From Nocardioides alpinus (GTDB taxonomy: Bacteria > Actinomycetota > Actinomycetes > Propionibacteriales > Nocardioidaceae): a stretch of 64,000 nucleotides of DNA. Numbering within the stretch: position 1 is the first letter of the stretch; each line of letters opens with the position of its first letter. The position numbers and the translations under genes were made by a program. The notes under the pieces are model-generated. The model saw only the letters and a program-made list of their open reading frames with translations. It was not told where the DNA came from and made no database searches. The stretch lies in assembly GCF_900112035.1 (NCBI RefSeq), contig NZ_FOKC01000003.1, positions 62,001 to 126,000 of the forward strand, read 5' to 3'. Below are positions 44,721 through 54,929 of the stretch, piece after piece.

Positions 44721-45977
44721 TCAGCGCACGTGGCCCTCGCCGACCACGACGTACTTGCTGGACGTCATCTCCGGCAGACCCATCGGCCCCCGCGCGTGCA
44801 GCTTCTGCGTGGAGATGCCGATCTCGGCACCGAATCCGAACTCGCCGCCGTCGGTGAAGCGGGTGGAGGCGTTGACCACGACCGCAGCCGAGTCGACGGC
44901 CGCGACGAAGCGGCGGACGGTGGCCTGGTCCCGCGCCAGGATCGCCTCGGTGTGACCGGACGAGAAGCGGCGGATGTGCGCGATCGCCCCCTCGACGTCG
45001 GGCACGACGGCCGCAGAGATCTCCAGCGCCAGGAACTCGGTGCCGTGGTCCTCGTCGGTCGCCGGCACCACGTCGTCGTACTCCGCGAAGGCGCTGTCGC
45101 CGTGGATGAGCACACCGGCGGCCTGCAGCGCCTCGACCACGATCGGGAGGAACTCGTCGGCGACGTCCTCGTGCACGAGCAGCGACTCGGCGGCGTTGCA
45201 GACGCTGGTGCGCTGGGTCTTGGCGTTGAGCACGATCGCGAGCGCCTGCTCGAGGTCGGCGGACGCGTCGACGTAGACGTGGCAGTTGCCGACCCCGGTC
45301 TCGATCACGGGAACCGTCGACTCCTCGACCACGCTGCGGATCAGGCCCGCACCGCCGCGCGGGATCAGCACGTCGACCAGCCCGCGGGCGCGCATCAACG
45401 CCCTGACGCTCTCGTGGGTCTCCCCCGGCACCAGCTGCACGACGTCCTCCGGCAGGCCGCTGCCGACCAGTGCGCCGCGCATCGCCTCGACGATCGCGGC
45501 GTTGCTGGAGCGCGCGCTCGACGAGCCGCGCAGGAGGACCGCGTTGCCGGCCTTGAGGCAGATGCCGGCGGCGTCGGCGGTCACGTTGGGGCGAGCCTCG
45601 TAGATCATCGCGACCACCCCGAACGGCACCCGCACCTGGCGCAGCTCGAGACCATTGGCGAGCGTGCTGCCGCGCAGCACCTCGCCCACCGGGTCCGGCA
45701 GGCCGGCGACGTCACGCAGCCCCTGTGCCATCGCCTCGAGCCGGCCGTCGTCGAGACGGAGGCGGTCGACGATGTTGGCCGCGGTGCCGGCGGCCTCGGC
45801 CCGGGCGACGTCCTCCGCGTTGGCCGCGAGGACCACGGACGACGAGGCGAGGAGCGCGTCGGCCATCGCGTGCAGCGCGGCGTCCTTGGTGGTCCGGGTC
45901 GCCGTCGCGAGCGCGTGGCTCGCGGTCCTGGCCCGTCCGGCGACCTCGCGGACGGCTTCCTCCTCGGCAGTGCCCAT
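44721..45977 (-). CDS. proA: Glutamate-5-semialdehyde dehydrogenase (gamma-glutamyl phosphate reductase)
   Basis: 418 residues of the ALDH superfamily with catalytic Cys260 in [10 protein letters not shown], the ProA motif [22 protein letters not shown] and [14 protein letters not shown]. It makes glutamate-5-semialdehyde in proline synthesis. No proB is adjacent here. The ATG is 7 nt after a TACGCT -10 that is half of a perfect palindrome shared with the divergent gene. Confidence 0.96.
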   Translation of the reverse strand: MGTAEEEAVREVAGRARTASHALATATRTTKDAALHAMADALLASSSVVLAANAEDVARAEAAGTAANIVDRLRLDDGRLEAMAQGLRDVAGLPDPVGEVLRGSTLANGLELRQVRVPFGVVAMIYEARPNVTADAAGICLKAGNAVLLRGSSSARSSNAAIVEAMRGALVGSGLPEDVVQLVPGETHESVRALMRARGLVDVLIPRGGAGLIRSVVEESTVPVIETGVGNCHVYVDASADLEQALAIVLNAKTQRTSVCNAAESLLVHEDVADEFLPIVVEALQAAGVLIHGDSAFAEYDDVVPATDEDHGTEFLALEISAAVVPDVEGAIAHIRRFSSGHTEAILARDQATVRRFVAAVDSAAVVVNASTRFTDGGEFGFGAEIGISTQKLHARGPMGLPEMTSSKYVVVGEGHVR

Positions 45978-45984
45978 GCAGGCG

Positions 45985-46009
45985 AGCGTAGGCCGATCCG
46001 GCCTACGCT
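45985..46009. promoter_or_regulatory. Symmetric divergent promoter palindrome (proA / secreted protein)
   Basis: AGCGTAGGCC-GATCC-GGCCTACGCT, perfect 10-bp arms. Each arm contains TACGCT on its own strand: 7 nt before proA ATG 45977 and 6 nt before ATG 46016. Two leaderless promoters point away from one another and overlap face to face. Confidence 0.7.
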
Positions 46010-46015
46010 GGATCC

Positions 46016-47554
46016 ATGTCTCGCATCACGGGGGTGATCGTCGCACTGGCGACGACAGCAGCGGTCCTGACCGGCTCGACCGGAGGTCACGCACTGCCCG
46101 CAGCGGCTCCCCCGACGGCCGAGATGCCGCGCGACATCCCCGGTGGCGTCGAGCTCACGCTCGCCGACGGCGACCTGCTGCGCCTGTGGGCGGCAGAGAA
46201 CCATCGCGCCGTCTTCTCCCGACGCCTCGACGCAGCCACCGGCGTCTGGGGGCCGCGGCTCGAGGTCGTACGCAGGAAGAACCTCTCCTGCGGCGGGGTC
46301 GACGCGCGTACGTCGAACGGCGCCGTGGCCGCCATCGCGTTCTGCGACCGCTACGGCTACTCCGAGGACACCGCACCCGTCTCGTCGCGGGCCCTGTGGT
46401 CTCCGGACGGCGTCACCTGGTCGTCGTACACGCTCGAGGGCGAGGCCTACGAGGAGCCCGGCATCTCCCCCGACGGCCAGAACGCCGTGTGGCCGCTGCA
46501 CAGCCGCTACACCGCCCGGACCGCCGGCGGCTTCACCGAGCACGACCTCGACACCGACGGCCAGGAGTACACCGTCACGGCGACCATCGACGACGACGCC
46601 CGGGTGTCGTACCTCTACTTCGCGCAGCTCGGCCGTCGGTGCCGGCTGGTCGTGCAGACACGGACCGGTGACGCCACGCCGGCCCGGCAGGAGCTGCAGG
46701 TCGCCGGCGGGTGCTCGGACGTCGCGCTCGCCAACGTGGACAGCGACACCGTCTGGTACGGCGACCCGTCCTCCCCCGCGCAGCGTGCCGTCGTCTCCCG
46801 GGCCGACGCGTCCTCACCATGGGGGCTGACAGCGATCGCGCCAGCGACCGCTCCGGGGCTCTACCAGACCTGGCGGGCGCTCGACCGCACCTTCTTCACC
46901 GCACCAGGACTGCCCCTGTTCGCCCTCGGCTCCACCGACAGGCGCTCCGTGATGGCCCAGTCCTACGACCCCTCGACACAGACCTGGGCCACGCCCGTCA
47001 CCGTCCTCCGCACCCGCGAGCGCTGCTACTGGGACGACACCTGGACCGCCGAGTCGCTCGGTGTGCTGGTGGCCGACCTCAGGTGCGGTGACCACGGTCG
47101 ACGGGTCACCCTCACCACGAACGACGGGAGCACCTGGCAGGTCGTCCGGGGAAGCCGGAATCCCCGCGGCCTCTCCGCCGACGGGCAGTACGTGGCCATC
47201 CCCGCTCGCAGCACGACCTACATCATCTCGCGCGAGCTGGGCGTCCTCGCCCTTCCCGGCGGCGTCGCCGACCGATGCGACATGGTCGTGCCCGACGGTC
47301 CGGCCGGTGCGGTGCGACTGACGTCGGCAGGGCGGAGCCGGGGCTGGCCGACGGTGCTCCAGCACTCGTCAGGTCAGGGATGGACCCGCCTGGGCCGGAC
47401 CTCGCTGCCGACACCGCCCCGCGACTGCCGCTTCGCTCAGACGTCATGGGTCCAGCAGGACGCCTTCGACGTCTTTGGCCGTCGGGACCAGGGCTACACG
47501 GTGCGGATCGTCGAGCGTGCCGGCGAGTGGACGACCCGGCACGAGCGCTGGTGA
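46016..47554 (+). CDS. Secreted protein of unknown function
   Basis: 512 residues with an N-terminal signal peptide ([23 protein letters not shown], cleavage around 27-30). The rest is beta-rich with recurring blade-like segments ([31 protein letters not shown]) resembling a BNR/sialidase-type propeller, but no catalytic motif was recognised. Six or more cysteines suggest disulfides. Exported; role unknown. Terminated by a strong bidirectional hairpin. Confidence 0.75.
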   Translation: MSRITGVIVALATTAAVLTGSTGGHALPAAAPPTAEMPRDIPGGVELTLADGDLLRLWAAENHRAVFSRRLDAATGVWGPRLEVVRRKNLSCGGVDARTSNGAVAAIAFCDRYGYSEDTAPVSSRALWSPDGVTWSSYTLEGEAYEEPGISPDGQNAVWPLHSRYTARTAGGFTEHDLDTDGQEYTVTATIDDDARVSYLYFAQLGRRCRLVVQTRTGDATPARQELQVAGGCSDVALANVDSDTVWYGDPSSPAQRAVVSRADASSPWGLTAIAPATAPGLYQTWRALDRTFFTAPGLPLFALGSTDRRSVMAQSYDPSTQTWATPVTVLRTRERCYWDDTWTAESLGVLVADLRCGDHGRRVTLTTNDGSTWQVVRGSRNPRGLSADGQYVAIPARSTTYIISRELGVLALPGGVADRCDMVVPDGPAGAVRLTSAGRSRGWPTVLQHSSGQGWTRLGRTSLPTPPRDCRFAQTSWVQQDAFDVFGRRDQGYTVRIVERAGEWTTRHERW

Positions 47555-47560
47555 CGCGCC

Positions 47561-47591
47561 GACGGCCCGGCAGCAGGGCTGCCGGGCCGTC
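47561..47591. terminator. Bidirectional hairpin between convergent genes
   Basis: GACGGCCCGGCAGC-AGG-GCTGCCGGGCCGTC, a perfect 14-bp stem between the secreted-protein stop (47554) and the etfA stop (47612). T-poor flanks. Confidence 0.8.
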
Positions 47592-47611
47592 GTGCGTACG
47601 GGGGGCTGGGG

Positions 47612-48565
47612 TCAGCCCTTGCGCTCCTTGACCTTCTCGGTCGCGGCGGGCAGCACGGTGTGGAGGTCGCCCACGACGCCGAAGTCGACGAGCTCGAAGA
47701 TCGGGGCCTCGGGGTCCTTGTTGACCGCGACGATCGTCTTCGACGTCTGCATGCCGGCGCGGTGCTGGATCGCACCGGAGATGCCGTTGGCGACGTAGAG
47801 CTGCGGCGAGACCGTCTTGCCGGTCTGGCCGACCTGGAACGCGTGCGGCATCCAGCCCGAGTCGACCGCGGCACGCGAGGCACCCACGGCGGCACCGATC
47901 GAGTCGGCGAAGCCCTCGACGGGCTCGAAGTTGCCGCCGGTGCCACGACCGCCGGAGACCACGATCGCGGCCTCGGTCAGCTCGGGGCGACCAGTCGACT
48001 GACGCGGCTGGGTGGCCACGATCTGTGCGGTCTTGGCGACGTCGGAGATGGTCGCGGCGAACGCCTCGACCGTGCCGGCTCCCTCGGACTCCTCAGGGGC
48101 GGCCGAGTTGGGCTTGACCGTGATGATCGGCGTGCCCTGGGTGACCTTGGCCTGGACTGTGTAGTTGCCGGCGAAGACCGACTGGGTGGTCACACCACCC
48201 TCCTGCACGTCGACGGCGTCGGTGATCAGGCCCGAGCCCAGCTTGATCGCCAGGCGACCGGCGACCTCCTTGTTCTCGAACGACGACGGGAGCAGGATCG
48301 CCGCCGGGCTGCTCTTCTCGGCGAGCTGCTGCAGGGCCTCGGCCTTGGGTGCCACGAGGAATCCCTTGATCTGCGCGTCGTCGATCACGTAGACCTTGGC
48401 CGCGCCGTACTTCTTGACCTTCTCGGCCACCGCGTCGCCCTGCTCGGGCGAGCCGAAGAACACGGCCGACGGCTCGCCGATGCGCTTCGCGATCGTCAGC
48501 AGCTCATAGGTGGGCTTCTTGACCTCGCCGTCGACGTGGTCGATGACTACCAGGACTTCAGACAT
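47612..48565 (-). CDS. etfA: Electron transfer flavoprotein subunit alpha
   Basis: 317 residues. The C-terminal FAD-binding domain is intact ([45 protein letters not shown]). ETF passes electrons from acyl-CoA dehydrogenases to the quinone pool. It follows etfB by 24 bp and is cotranscribed with it. Confidence 0.97.
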   Translation of the reverse strand: MSEVLVVIDHVDGEVKKPTYELLTIAKRIGEPSAVFFGSPEQGDAVAEKVKKYGAAKVYVIDDAQIKGFLVAPKAEALQQLAEKSSPAAILLPSSFENKEVAGRLAIKLGSGLITDAVDVQEGGVTTQSVFAGNYTVQAKVTQGTPIITVKPNSAAPEESEGAGTVEAFAATISDVAKTAQIVATQPRQSTGRPELTEAAIVVSGGRGTGGNFEPVEGFADSIGAAVGASRAAVDSGWMPHAFQVGQTGKTVSPQLYVANGISGAIQHRAGMQTSKTIVAVNKDPEAPIFELVDFGVVGDLHTVLPAATEKVKERKG

Positions 48566-48589
48566 GTGCTCGCTCCTCTTTCCCGGTGC

Positions 48590-49390
48590 TCAGATGAACT
48601 TCTTGGACGCGAGGAAGTCGACCAGCGCGCCGGCGCCCGAGCCGTCCTCGTCGGTGACGATCTCGCCGGCGGTGCGCGGCGGACGCTCGGTGGTGTCCTC
48701 AACCTGCGACCACGCGACGGCCAGGCCGACCTCGCCGGAGTCGACGCCCAGGTCGGCCAGCGAGTAGGTTTCCAGCGGCTTCTTCTTCGCCGCCATGATG
48801 CCCTTGAACGACGGGTAGCGGGCCTCGCCCGACTGGTCGGTCACGCTCAGCACGATCGGGAGCGTCGCGCCGATGACCTCGGTCGAGCCCTCGTTGTCGC
48901 GCTTGATCCGGACCTGGTCGCCCTGCGACTCGATCACCGACGCCAACGTCACCTGCGGCATGCCGAGGCGCTCGGCCAGCATCGCGGGGACCACGGAGCC
49001 GGACGCGTCGGTCGACGCCATCCCGCAGATCACCAGGTCCACCCCGGCATCGGCCTTGATCTTCTCGATCGCCTTCGCCAGCACCAGCGAGGTCGCGATG
49101 TAGTCGGAGCCCGCGATGGCGTCGTCAAGGACGTGGACGCCGGAGTCGGCGCCCATCTGCAGCGACTTGCGCACTGCGTCGACGGCCTTCTCGGGACCCA
49201 CGGTCAGCGCGGTGACCGTGATCTCCTCGCCCTCGCGCTTCTCACGGAACTGCAGGGCCTGCTCGACGGCGTACTCGTCGAGCTCGGACAACAGGCCGTC
49301 GACGCCGACGCGGTCGACGGTGAAGTCGTCCTCGAACTTGCGATCGGCCGTGGCGTCCGGCACGTACTTCACACAGACAACAATGTTCAT
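48590..49390 (-). CDS. etfB: Electron transfer flavoprotein subunit beta
   Basis: 266 residues from ATG 49390 (MNIVVCVKYVPD). AMP-binding features DLVICGMASTDASGSVVPAMLAERLG are present. Forms the ETF heterodimer with EtfA for fatty-acid beta-oxidation; an enoyl-CoA hydratase gene lies 1.9 kb upstream. The longer frame was rejected because it has no start context. Confidence 0.97.
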   Translation of the reverse strand: MNIVVCVKYVPDATADRKFEDDFTVDRVGVDGLLSELDEYAVEQALQFREKREGEEITVTALTVGPEKAVDAVRKSLQMGADSGVHVLDDAIAGSDYIATSLVLAKAIEKIKADAGVDLVICGMASTDASGSVVPAMLAERLGMPQVTLASVIESQGDQVRIKRDNEGSTEVIGATLPIVLSVTDQSGEARYPSFKGIMAAKKKPLETYSLADLGVDSGEVGLAVAWSQVEDTTERPPRTAGEIVTDEDGSGAGALVDFLASKKFI

Positions 49391-49489
49391 GGTGGTGTGG
49401 CCTCGCGGCCCCTCCTGTGCAGTCGGATGTGCTGGTGAGGCTACAAGTCCCTCACGCGACAAGGAATGGCGATCGGGGTGGGGTCGCTC

Positions 49490-49505
49490 ACAGTGACACT
49501 GTCAC
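49490..49505. promoter_or_regulatory. Overlapping palindromes upstream of etfBA
   Basis: ACAGTG-A-CACTGT (49490-49502) and GTGACA-C-TGTCAC (49493-49505), both perfect, 100-115 bp before etfB. They could be an operator; no regulator is identified. Confidence 0.4.
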
Positions 49506-49520
49506 GGTCGTGCGGCACGC

Positions 49521-50162
49521 TCAGCGGCGCCGGACGTAGAACGTCCCGGAGCTGGTCTCCCGCAGGTGCTGGGAGTCACCGACGTACGTCACCGCCAGCC
49601 GGTAGTGGCCCTGGTCGAGGCGTCCGAGCGCGGCCAGGGCGCCCCCCGTGGTGCTCAGGCGGGTGACCACGCGCGTGCTGTCGCGGGTGCCGATCCGGCG
49701 CACGACGACCTTCACCCGACCGGTCGGCCGCGTGCCGTACTCGCCGGACGCACTCACCTGCACCGAGGTCGGGATCCGCGCACCCCGGCCGATCACCCGC
49801 ACCTGGAGCCGGGTCCGGACCTGCGAGACCACCCAGCGTTGAATGGGCGAGGCGCTCCCCTGGTCGCTCGCGGGGAACGGGACGTACGTCGCCGAGATCG
49901 AGTGCTCGCCGACCGTGGCCCTGGGCAGGACCAGCGTGGCGGTCCCGTTGGCACCGAGGTTGACCTTCCTGGCCAGCCCGTCGACGGAGAAGACGACGTC
50001 GCCCTCGGCGGCCCCGGAGCTCGCGGCCACCGTCGCCGTCGCGGTCACGCTCTGGCCGTAGGCGGACTCGGGCGCGCTGAGCGCGACGGTCGTGGTCGAG
50101 GAACCTGCGAGCGCGACGGCAGGCACCATCGCGGCGGCAAGGACGGTCAGCGGTGCGAGCAT
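49521..50162 (-). CDS. Secreted Ig-like repeat protein
   Basis: 213 residues with a signal peptide (LTVLAAAMVPAVALA). Two beta-sandwich repeats of the Big_3/Ig-like type: SVTATATVAASSGAAEGDVVFSVDG with GTATLVLPRATVGEHSISATYVP, and TSVQVSASGEYGTRPTGRVKVVVR ending YRLAVTYVGDSQH. No enzymatic motif. Likely a surface/extracellular protein; not anchored. The start is 4 bp after the stop of the preceding small membrane protein. Confidence 0.8.
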   Translation of the reverse strand: MLAPLTVLAAAMVPAVALAGSSTTTVALSAPESAYGQSVTATATVAASSGAAEGDVVFSVDGLARKVNLGANGTATLVLPRATVGEHSISATYVPFPASDQGSASPIQRWVVSQVRTRLQVRVIGRGARIPTSVQVSASGEYGTRPTGRVKVVVRRIGTRDSTRVVTRLSTTGGALAALGRLDQGHYRLAVTYVGDSQHLRETSSGTFYVRRR

Positions 50163-50166
50163 CGGA

Positions 50167-50469
50167 TCAGGGCTTCACGATCCGGTCGAGGACCCGGCCC
50201 ACGACCAGCCATGCGATCGCGCCGAGACCCCAGTTGAACAGGGCGTTCTTGACCTCGGCCCCCTGGCCGCGGAACTGCTTGATGCCGTCCTGGCGGGAGA
50301 AGACACCCAGGTCGACGAAGTCGGCGCCACGCAGGACGAAGTCGACGAGGTCGTTCTTCTGGTTGGCGTCCAGGGCGATGAGCAGCGCGCCCACCGCCAG
50401 CAGCAGTGCGGCGAAGGCGCACACCAACCACAGGAGCTGAGCCACCCTCACCCGGATCTTCGTTGCCAC
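50167..50469 (-). CDS. Small two-helix membrane protein
   Basis: 100 residues. Two hydrophobic helices (LLWLVCAFAALLLAVGALLIAL at 12-34; AIAWLVVGRVL near the end) flank a polar loop containing NDLVDFVLRGADFVDLGVFSRQDG. Similar proteins occur widely in Nocardioidaceae, unknown function. Coupled to the Ig-like gene downstream. Confidence 0.7.
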   Translation of the reverse strand: MATKIRVRVAQLLWLVCAFAALLLAVGALLIALDANQKNDLVDFVLRGADFVDLGVFSRQDGIKQFRGQGAEVKNALFNWGLGAIAWLVVGRVLDRIVKP

Positions 50470-50516
50470 TGGTCTTGTCTCCTTCAGTCACGTGATCAGT
50501 TGTCGCTGCGGCCGGG

Positions 50517-51293
50517 TCACCGTCCCACGAATGTGGCCTTGCCCGGTCCGTTCTCAACGAACGAGGTGATGCCGCGGGTACGGTCCTCGGTGGCAAAGAC
50601 TCCGGCGAACTGCTGGCGCTCGATCTCCAGACCGGTGTCGAGGTCGACCTCGCTGCCCCGGTCGATGCACTCCTTGGCGGCCCGGATGGCGAGCGCGGCA
50701 GCGTTGCTGAACTGCGAGGCGTAGGCCACGGCCTCCTCGAGCACCTTCTCGGCGGGGACGACCCGGTCCACCATCCCGATCCGCAGCGCTTCGTCGGCCT
50801 TGACGAAGCGACCGGTGAAGATGATGTCCTTGGCCTTCGCCGTGCCCACCAGGCGGGTCAGGCGCTGGGTGCCGCCGGCGCCGGGGATGATGCCGAGGAG
50901 CACCTCGGGCTGGCCGAAGACCGCGTCCTCGGCGGCGAAGCGCAGGTCGGCGCAGAGCGCCAGCTCGCAGCCCCCGCCCAGGGCGTACCCGTTGACCGCG
51001 GCGATCACCGGCTTGGGGATCCGGGCGATCGCCGTGGTCGCGGAGCTGACGGAGGTGGAGACCTTCACCATGTCGGAGTAGGTGAGGTCGGCCATCTCCC
51101 TGACGTCGTTGCCGGCGGCGAAGACGCGCTCGCCGCCCCACAGCACCACGGCCCGTACGTCGTCGCGCTCGCCGAGCTCCGCGGCCGCCTCCCGGAGGTC
51201 GGCCTGGACCTGGATGCTGATCGCATTCATCCTGGGCCGGTCGAGCCGCAGGACCGCGACCCCGTCGGTCACGTCGATCGAGACGAACTCCAT
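50517..51293 (-). CDS. Enoyl-CoA hydratase/isomerase family protein
   Basis: 258 residues with the crotonase fold: oxyanion-hole AAGNDVREMADL and NGYALGGGCELALCADLRFAA, catalytic Glu in FGQPEVLLGIIPGAGGTQRLTRLVG. Hydrates enoyl-CoA in beta-oxidation; consistent with etfBA nearby. GAGGAG precedes ATG 51293. Confidence 0.95.
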   Translation of the reverse strand: MEFVSIDVTDGVAVLRLDRPRMNAISIQVQADLREAAAELGERDDVRAVVLWGGERVFAAGNDVREMADLTYSDMVKVSTSVSSATTAIARIPKPVIAAVNGYALGGGCELALCADLRFAAEDAVFGQPEVLLGIIPGAGGTQRLTRLVGTAKAKDIIFTGRFVKADEALRIGMVDRVVPAEKVLEEAVAYASQFSNAAALAIRAAKECIDRGSEVDLDTGLEIERQQFAGVFATEDRTRGITSFVENGPGKATFVGR

Positions 51294-51361
51294 GGTGGCT
51301 CCTCATCGGTGTGGGTGCGTGTCGTGGGCGCATTCTGCCGTGACCCCGGATCTCCACCACA

Positions 51362-53536
51362 ATGGCTCCCGTGACCCCCGGAACCTGGCACCACGACGGC
51401 GAGACGATGACGGTCTGGCCGGGGCGCAACTACCCCCTCGGAGCGACCTGGCACAAGGACGCCACGAACTTCGCCGTCTACGCGCCCAGCGCCGAGGAGG
51501 TGTGGGTCTGCCTCTTCGACGACGACGACGTCGAGGTGCGCCACCAGCTCACCGAGCACTCGCTGGGCGTCTGGCACGGCGCGCTGCCCGACGTGTCACC
51601 CGGCACCCGCTACGGCTACCGCGCCCACGGCCCCTGGGACCCTGCCGCCGGCATGCGCTTCAACGCCGAGAAGCTGCTGCTCGACCCCTACGGCAAGGCG
51701 GTCTCCGGCTCGCTCGTGGTCGACGACGCGATCTTCGGCTACGCCGTGGGCGAGCCCGAGAAGGCGAGCGACCTCGACTCCGCGCCCTACGTCCCGCGCA
51801 GCGTCGTGGTCTACGACGACTTCCAGTGGGGAGCGGACACCTCGCCGCGCCGCCGGTGGCGCGACACGGTCATCTACGAGATGCACGTCAAGGGCATGAC
51901 CCAGCTGCACGACCGGGTGCCCGAGGAGCTGCGCGGGACGTACGCCGGCCTCGCCACGCCTGCCGTCATCGACTACCTGCGCGACCTCGGCATCACCGCC
52001 GTGGAGCTGCTGCCGATCCACCAGTTCTTCTCCGAGCCCGCCCTCGCCGAGCGCGACCTGGTGAACTACTGGGGCTACAACTCGCTGGGCTTCTTCGCCC
52101 CGCACAACGCCTACAGCGCCTCCGGCGACCGCGGCCAGCAGGTCACCGAGTTCAAGCAGATGGTCAAGGCGTTCCACGAGGCCGGCCTCGAGGTCATCCT
52201 CGACGTCGTCTACAACCACACCGCCGAGGCCGGACCACTGGGCCCGACGCTGAGCTTCCGCGGCCTCGACGACCGCGGCTACTACCAGCGCGTGGTCCAC
52301 CCGCCCGTCAAGAAGCCCGACGACATCCCGATGGCCGACACCTACTGGGACGTCAGCGGGTGCGGCAACACCGTCGACGCGACGCACACCCAGAGCCTGC
52401 GGATGATCCTGGACTCGCTGCGCTACTGGGTCACCGAGATGCACGTCGACGGCTTCCGGTTCGACCTGATGAGCGCCCTCACCCGCACCGACCAGGTCGT
52501 CGACATGGGCAGCCACCTCCTCACCGCGATCGGGCAGGACCCGGTGCTGCGGCACGTCAAGCTCGTCGCCGAGCCGTGGGACGCCTCGATGGACGGCTAC
52601 AAGGTGGGCCAGTTCCCGCCGCCGTGGGTCGAGTGGAACGACCAGTTCCGCGACACCGTCCGCGACTTCTGGCGCGGCCACTCGCAGGGCGTACGCACGG
52701 TCGCCACACGGCTCGCGGGCTCGAGCGACCTCTACGCCGACGACGGCCGCTCCCCCTATGCGTCGGTCAACTTCGTCACCGCGCACGACGGCTTCACCCT
52801 GCGCGACCTCGTGTCCTACAACGGCAAGCACAACGAGGCCAACGGTGAGGACAACCGCGACGGCACCGACAACAACCGGTCCTGGAACTGCGGGGTCGAG
52901 GGTGAGACCGACGACGCCGAGGTCGTCGCGATGCGGCGTCGCCAGGCCGCCAACCTGATGGCGACGCTGTGCTTCTCCAGCGGTGTGCCGATGCTGACCG
53001 CCGGTGACGAGCGCGGGCGCACCCAGGGCGGCAACAACAACGCCTACGGCCAGGACAACGAGATCTCCTGGATCGACTGGCGGCCCGAGGATGCCTGGCT
53101 CGACGTCTACGACATCACCAAGACCGCCCTCCGGCTGCGTCGCGAGCACCCCGTGCTGCGCCAGCGGCACTGGTTCGAGGGGCGACCGACCATCAGGGGC
53201 GGCATCAAGGACCTGGTGTGGATCCACCCCGACGGCCGCGAGATGGAGACCGCCGACTGGAACGACGACGACCGCCGGACCGTCGGGATGTTCCTCAACG
53301 GCGCCCCGCTGCGCTATCCCGGACCGCGTGGTGAGCAGATCCGCGACAAGTCCTTCATGATCTGGCTCAACGCCGGCAGCGACGACGTCACGCTGACGTT
53401 CCCCGAGAACCAGTGGGTCCACCACGGCGAGGTGGCGCTCTCGACCAACGCCGAGATCGCCATCGGCACGCCGGTGGTGGCCGGCAGCTCGATGGAGCTG
53501 CAGGCCCACTCGGTGCTGGTGCTGCGGCAGACCTAG
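51362..53536 (+). CDS. glgX: Glycogen debranching enzyme GlgX
   Basis: 724 residues. An N-terminal CBM48 domain (WPGRNYPLGATWHKDATNFAVYAPSAEEVWV) precedes a GH13 barrel with DVVYNHT, GFRFDLMSAL (nucleophile Asp), KLVAEPWDAS (acid/base Glu) and FVTAHDGFTL, and a C-terminal beta domain. It removes alpha-1,6 branches from limit dextrins during glycogen breakdown, fitting glgP and glgE nearby. An internal GTG at 51371, 7 nt after CACAAT, is an alternative leaderless start. Confidence 0.96.
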   Translation: MAPVTPGTWHHDGETMTVWPGRNYPLGATWHKDATNFAVYAPSAEEVWVCLFDDDDVEVRHQLTEHSLGVWHGALPDVSPGTRYGYRAHGPWDPAAGMRFNAEKLLLDPYGKAVSGSLVVDDAIFGYAVGEPEKASDLDSAPYVPRSVVVYDDFQWGADTSPRRRWRDTVIYEMHVKGMTQLHDRVPEELRGTYAGLATPAVIDYLRDLGITAVELLPIHQFFSEPALAERDLVNYWGYNSLGFFAPHNAYSASGDRGQQVTEFKQMVKAFHEAGLEVILDVVYNHTAEAGPLGPTLSFRGLDDRGYYQRVVHPPVKKPDDIPMADTYWDVSGCGNTVDATHTQSLRMILDSLRYWVTEMHVDGFRFDLMSALTRTDQVVDMGSHLLTAIGQDPVLRHVKLVAEPWDASMDGYKVGQFPPPWVEWNDQFRDTVRDFWRGHSQGVRTVATRLAGSSDLYADDGRSPYASVNFVTAHDGFTLRDLVSYNGKHNEANGEDNRDGTDNNRSWNCGVEGETDDAEVVAMRRRQAANLMATLCFSSGVPMLTAGDERGRTQGGNNNAYGQDNEISWIDWRPEDAWLDVYDITKTALRLRREHPVLRQRHWFEGRPTIRGGIKDLVWIHPDGREMETADWNDDDRRTVGMFLNGAPLRYPGPRGEQIRDKSFMIWLNAGSDDVTLTFPENQWVHHGEVALSTNAEIAIGTPVVAGSSMELQAHSVLVLRQT

Positions 53537-53547
53537 ACCTGCTCGGC

Positions 53548-54456
53548 TCAGGCCGGTTCGGCCACCCACTGCGCCGGGTCACCGGCGTCGAGGTCGGTGA
53601 TCCCCAGGGTCTCGTAGGCACCCAGCACCACGAGCCGTCGTACGGCCGCAAAGGTCAGCACGTGCGCGATCATCCCGCCGTAGGTGAAGACGCGCGGCGG
53701 GTCGCAGGTGACGTCGAGGAAGGTGTCGTCGAGGCGGCCCTCCTCGACCGTCGTACGCACCTGGGCGAGGAAGGCCGGCCCCTCCTCGGCCAGCTCGCGA
53801 CGCAGCGTACTGATCGACTTCCCGCGCTCCTGGTCCCAGTCGTAGGGACGCTGGGACGCGGCGGCGTTCCACTGGGCAAGCTGCCCGACCAGCCGGCCGA
53901 GCACCGACCGGATGCTCATGTCGTCGTCGATGGTGCCGATCGGCACCTCGATCGGGGCGTCGAGCTGCTCGTCGTCGAGTCGCTCGGCCCGCTCGAGCAT
54001 CTCGCCGGTCAGCCACACGTGGTGCTCGATCATCCGTGTCATGAGGTCCATCGGGGTCACCTGTCGTCGGGTCGGCAGCCGCAGGCTGCCGGGTGGGTGG
54101 AAGTGCACGCCGCTCGGCCCCTCGATCCGGGTGCGGGTCGGGTGCTGACGCCAGCGGCTCGGAGGCGCGCCGTACTCCCGGGCGAACGCCCTGGTGAAGG
54201 CCTCGTGCGAGCCGAACCCGGCCTCGAACGCGACGTCCACCACCGGCTGGTCACCGGTCGCGAGGCGGTAGGCCGCCCGCTCGAGCAGCAGGCGGCGGCG
54301 CATCCGCTCCGGCGGCTCGCCCCCGGTCGCCGACACCACCCGGTCGAGGTGGAAGCGGGACAGGTGGAGGCATCTGGCGCGCTCCTCGCTGCCCAGCTCG
54401 AGCGTCCCGGAGAGGGCGTCGAGGAAGGCAGCGAAGGTGTCGGCCGCTGTCGTCAT
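53548..54456 (-). CDS. AraC-type HTH / DinB domain fusion protein
   Basis: 302 residues from ATG 54456. The N-terminal 100 residues are an AraC-type DNA-binding domain (LHLSRFHLDRVVSATGGEPPERMRRRLLLERAAYRLATG; VDVAFEAGFGSHEAFTRAFAREYG). The C-terminal half (about 135-290) is a DinB-like four-helix domain with candidate metal histidines (MIEHHVWLTGEMLERA; GGMIAHVLTFAAVRR). Such fusions are known but rare. Possibly a thiol- or ligand-responsive regulator; target unknown. Confidence 0.82.
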   Translation of the reverse strand: MTTAADTFAAFLDALSGTLELGSEERARCLHLSRFHLDRVVSATGGEPPERMRRRLLLERAAYRLATGDQPVVDVAFEAGFGSHEAFTRAFAREYGAPPSRWRQHPTRTRIEGPSGVHFHPPGSLRLPTRRQVTPMDLMTRMIEHHVWLTGEMLERAERLDDEQLDAPIEVPIGTIDDDMSIRSVLGRLVGQLAQWNAAASQRPYDWDQERGKSISTLRRELAEEGPAFLAQVRTTVEEGRLDDTFLDVTCDPPRVFTYGGMIAHVLTFAAVRRLVVLGAYETLGITDLDAGDPAQWVAEPA

Positions 54457-54554
54457 GCCCACCACCTTGCCCGCGCTCCGGGTGTCGCGCTTGATCGCAC
54501 TTGCGCAGTCTGCCCGACGTGACGACGCCCCGGCTGACCTGCGACAATGGCCCC

Positions 54555-54923
54555 ATGGCCAGCAGCGTTCCGTCCCGTCGTCAGGAGAAGGGCCGCGGCC
54601 ACCTCCTCGACATGAACGCGCCCCGTCGGGTCGTCCAGGACCCGGAGAAGGACGCCCGTGACCTCGCCCGGGTGCAGAAGTGGGTCATGTCCGTGCTCGC
54701 GGTGACCACGATCTGCCACCTCGTCGTCGGCCTGGTCGTCGCCGCGGTGCTGCTCGACGACGCGCCCGACAGCTCGAGGATCGGCCTCAACGTCATCGCC
54801 GGCGTCTTCGGCGCGATCGCGGTCGCGACCGGCCTCGCCATCCACGGCAGGCGGATCCCGTCTCCCTGGTTGCTGCTGGGAGTCGTCCCGACCGCCATCG
54901 GGCTCTGGCTGACCTTCGGCTGA
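54555..54923 (+). CDS. Three-helix membrane protein
   Basis: 122 residues from ATG 54555, after a GACAAT hexamer by 6 nt. A basic N-terminus (PSRRQEKGRGHLLDMNAPRRVVQDPEKDARDLARVQKW) precedes three hydrophobic helices (VMSVLAVTTICHLVVGLVVAAVLL; IGLNVIAGVFGAIAVATGLAI; WLLLGVVPTAIGLWLTF). No family recognised. Confidence 0.7.
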   Translation: MASSVPSRRQEKGRGHLLDMNAPRRVVQDPEKDARDLARVQKWVMSVLAVTTICHLVVGLVVAAVLLDDAPDSSRIGLNVIAGVFGAIAVATGLAIHGRRIPSPWLLLGVVPTAIGLWLTFG

Positions 54924-54929
54924 GGTTCC

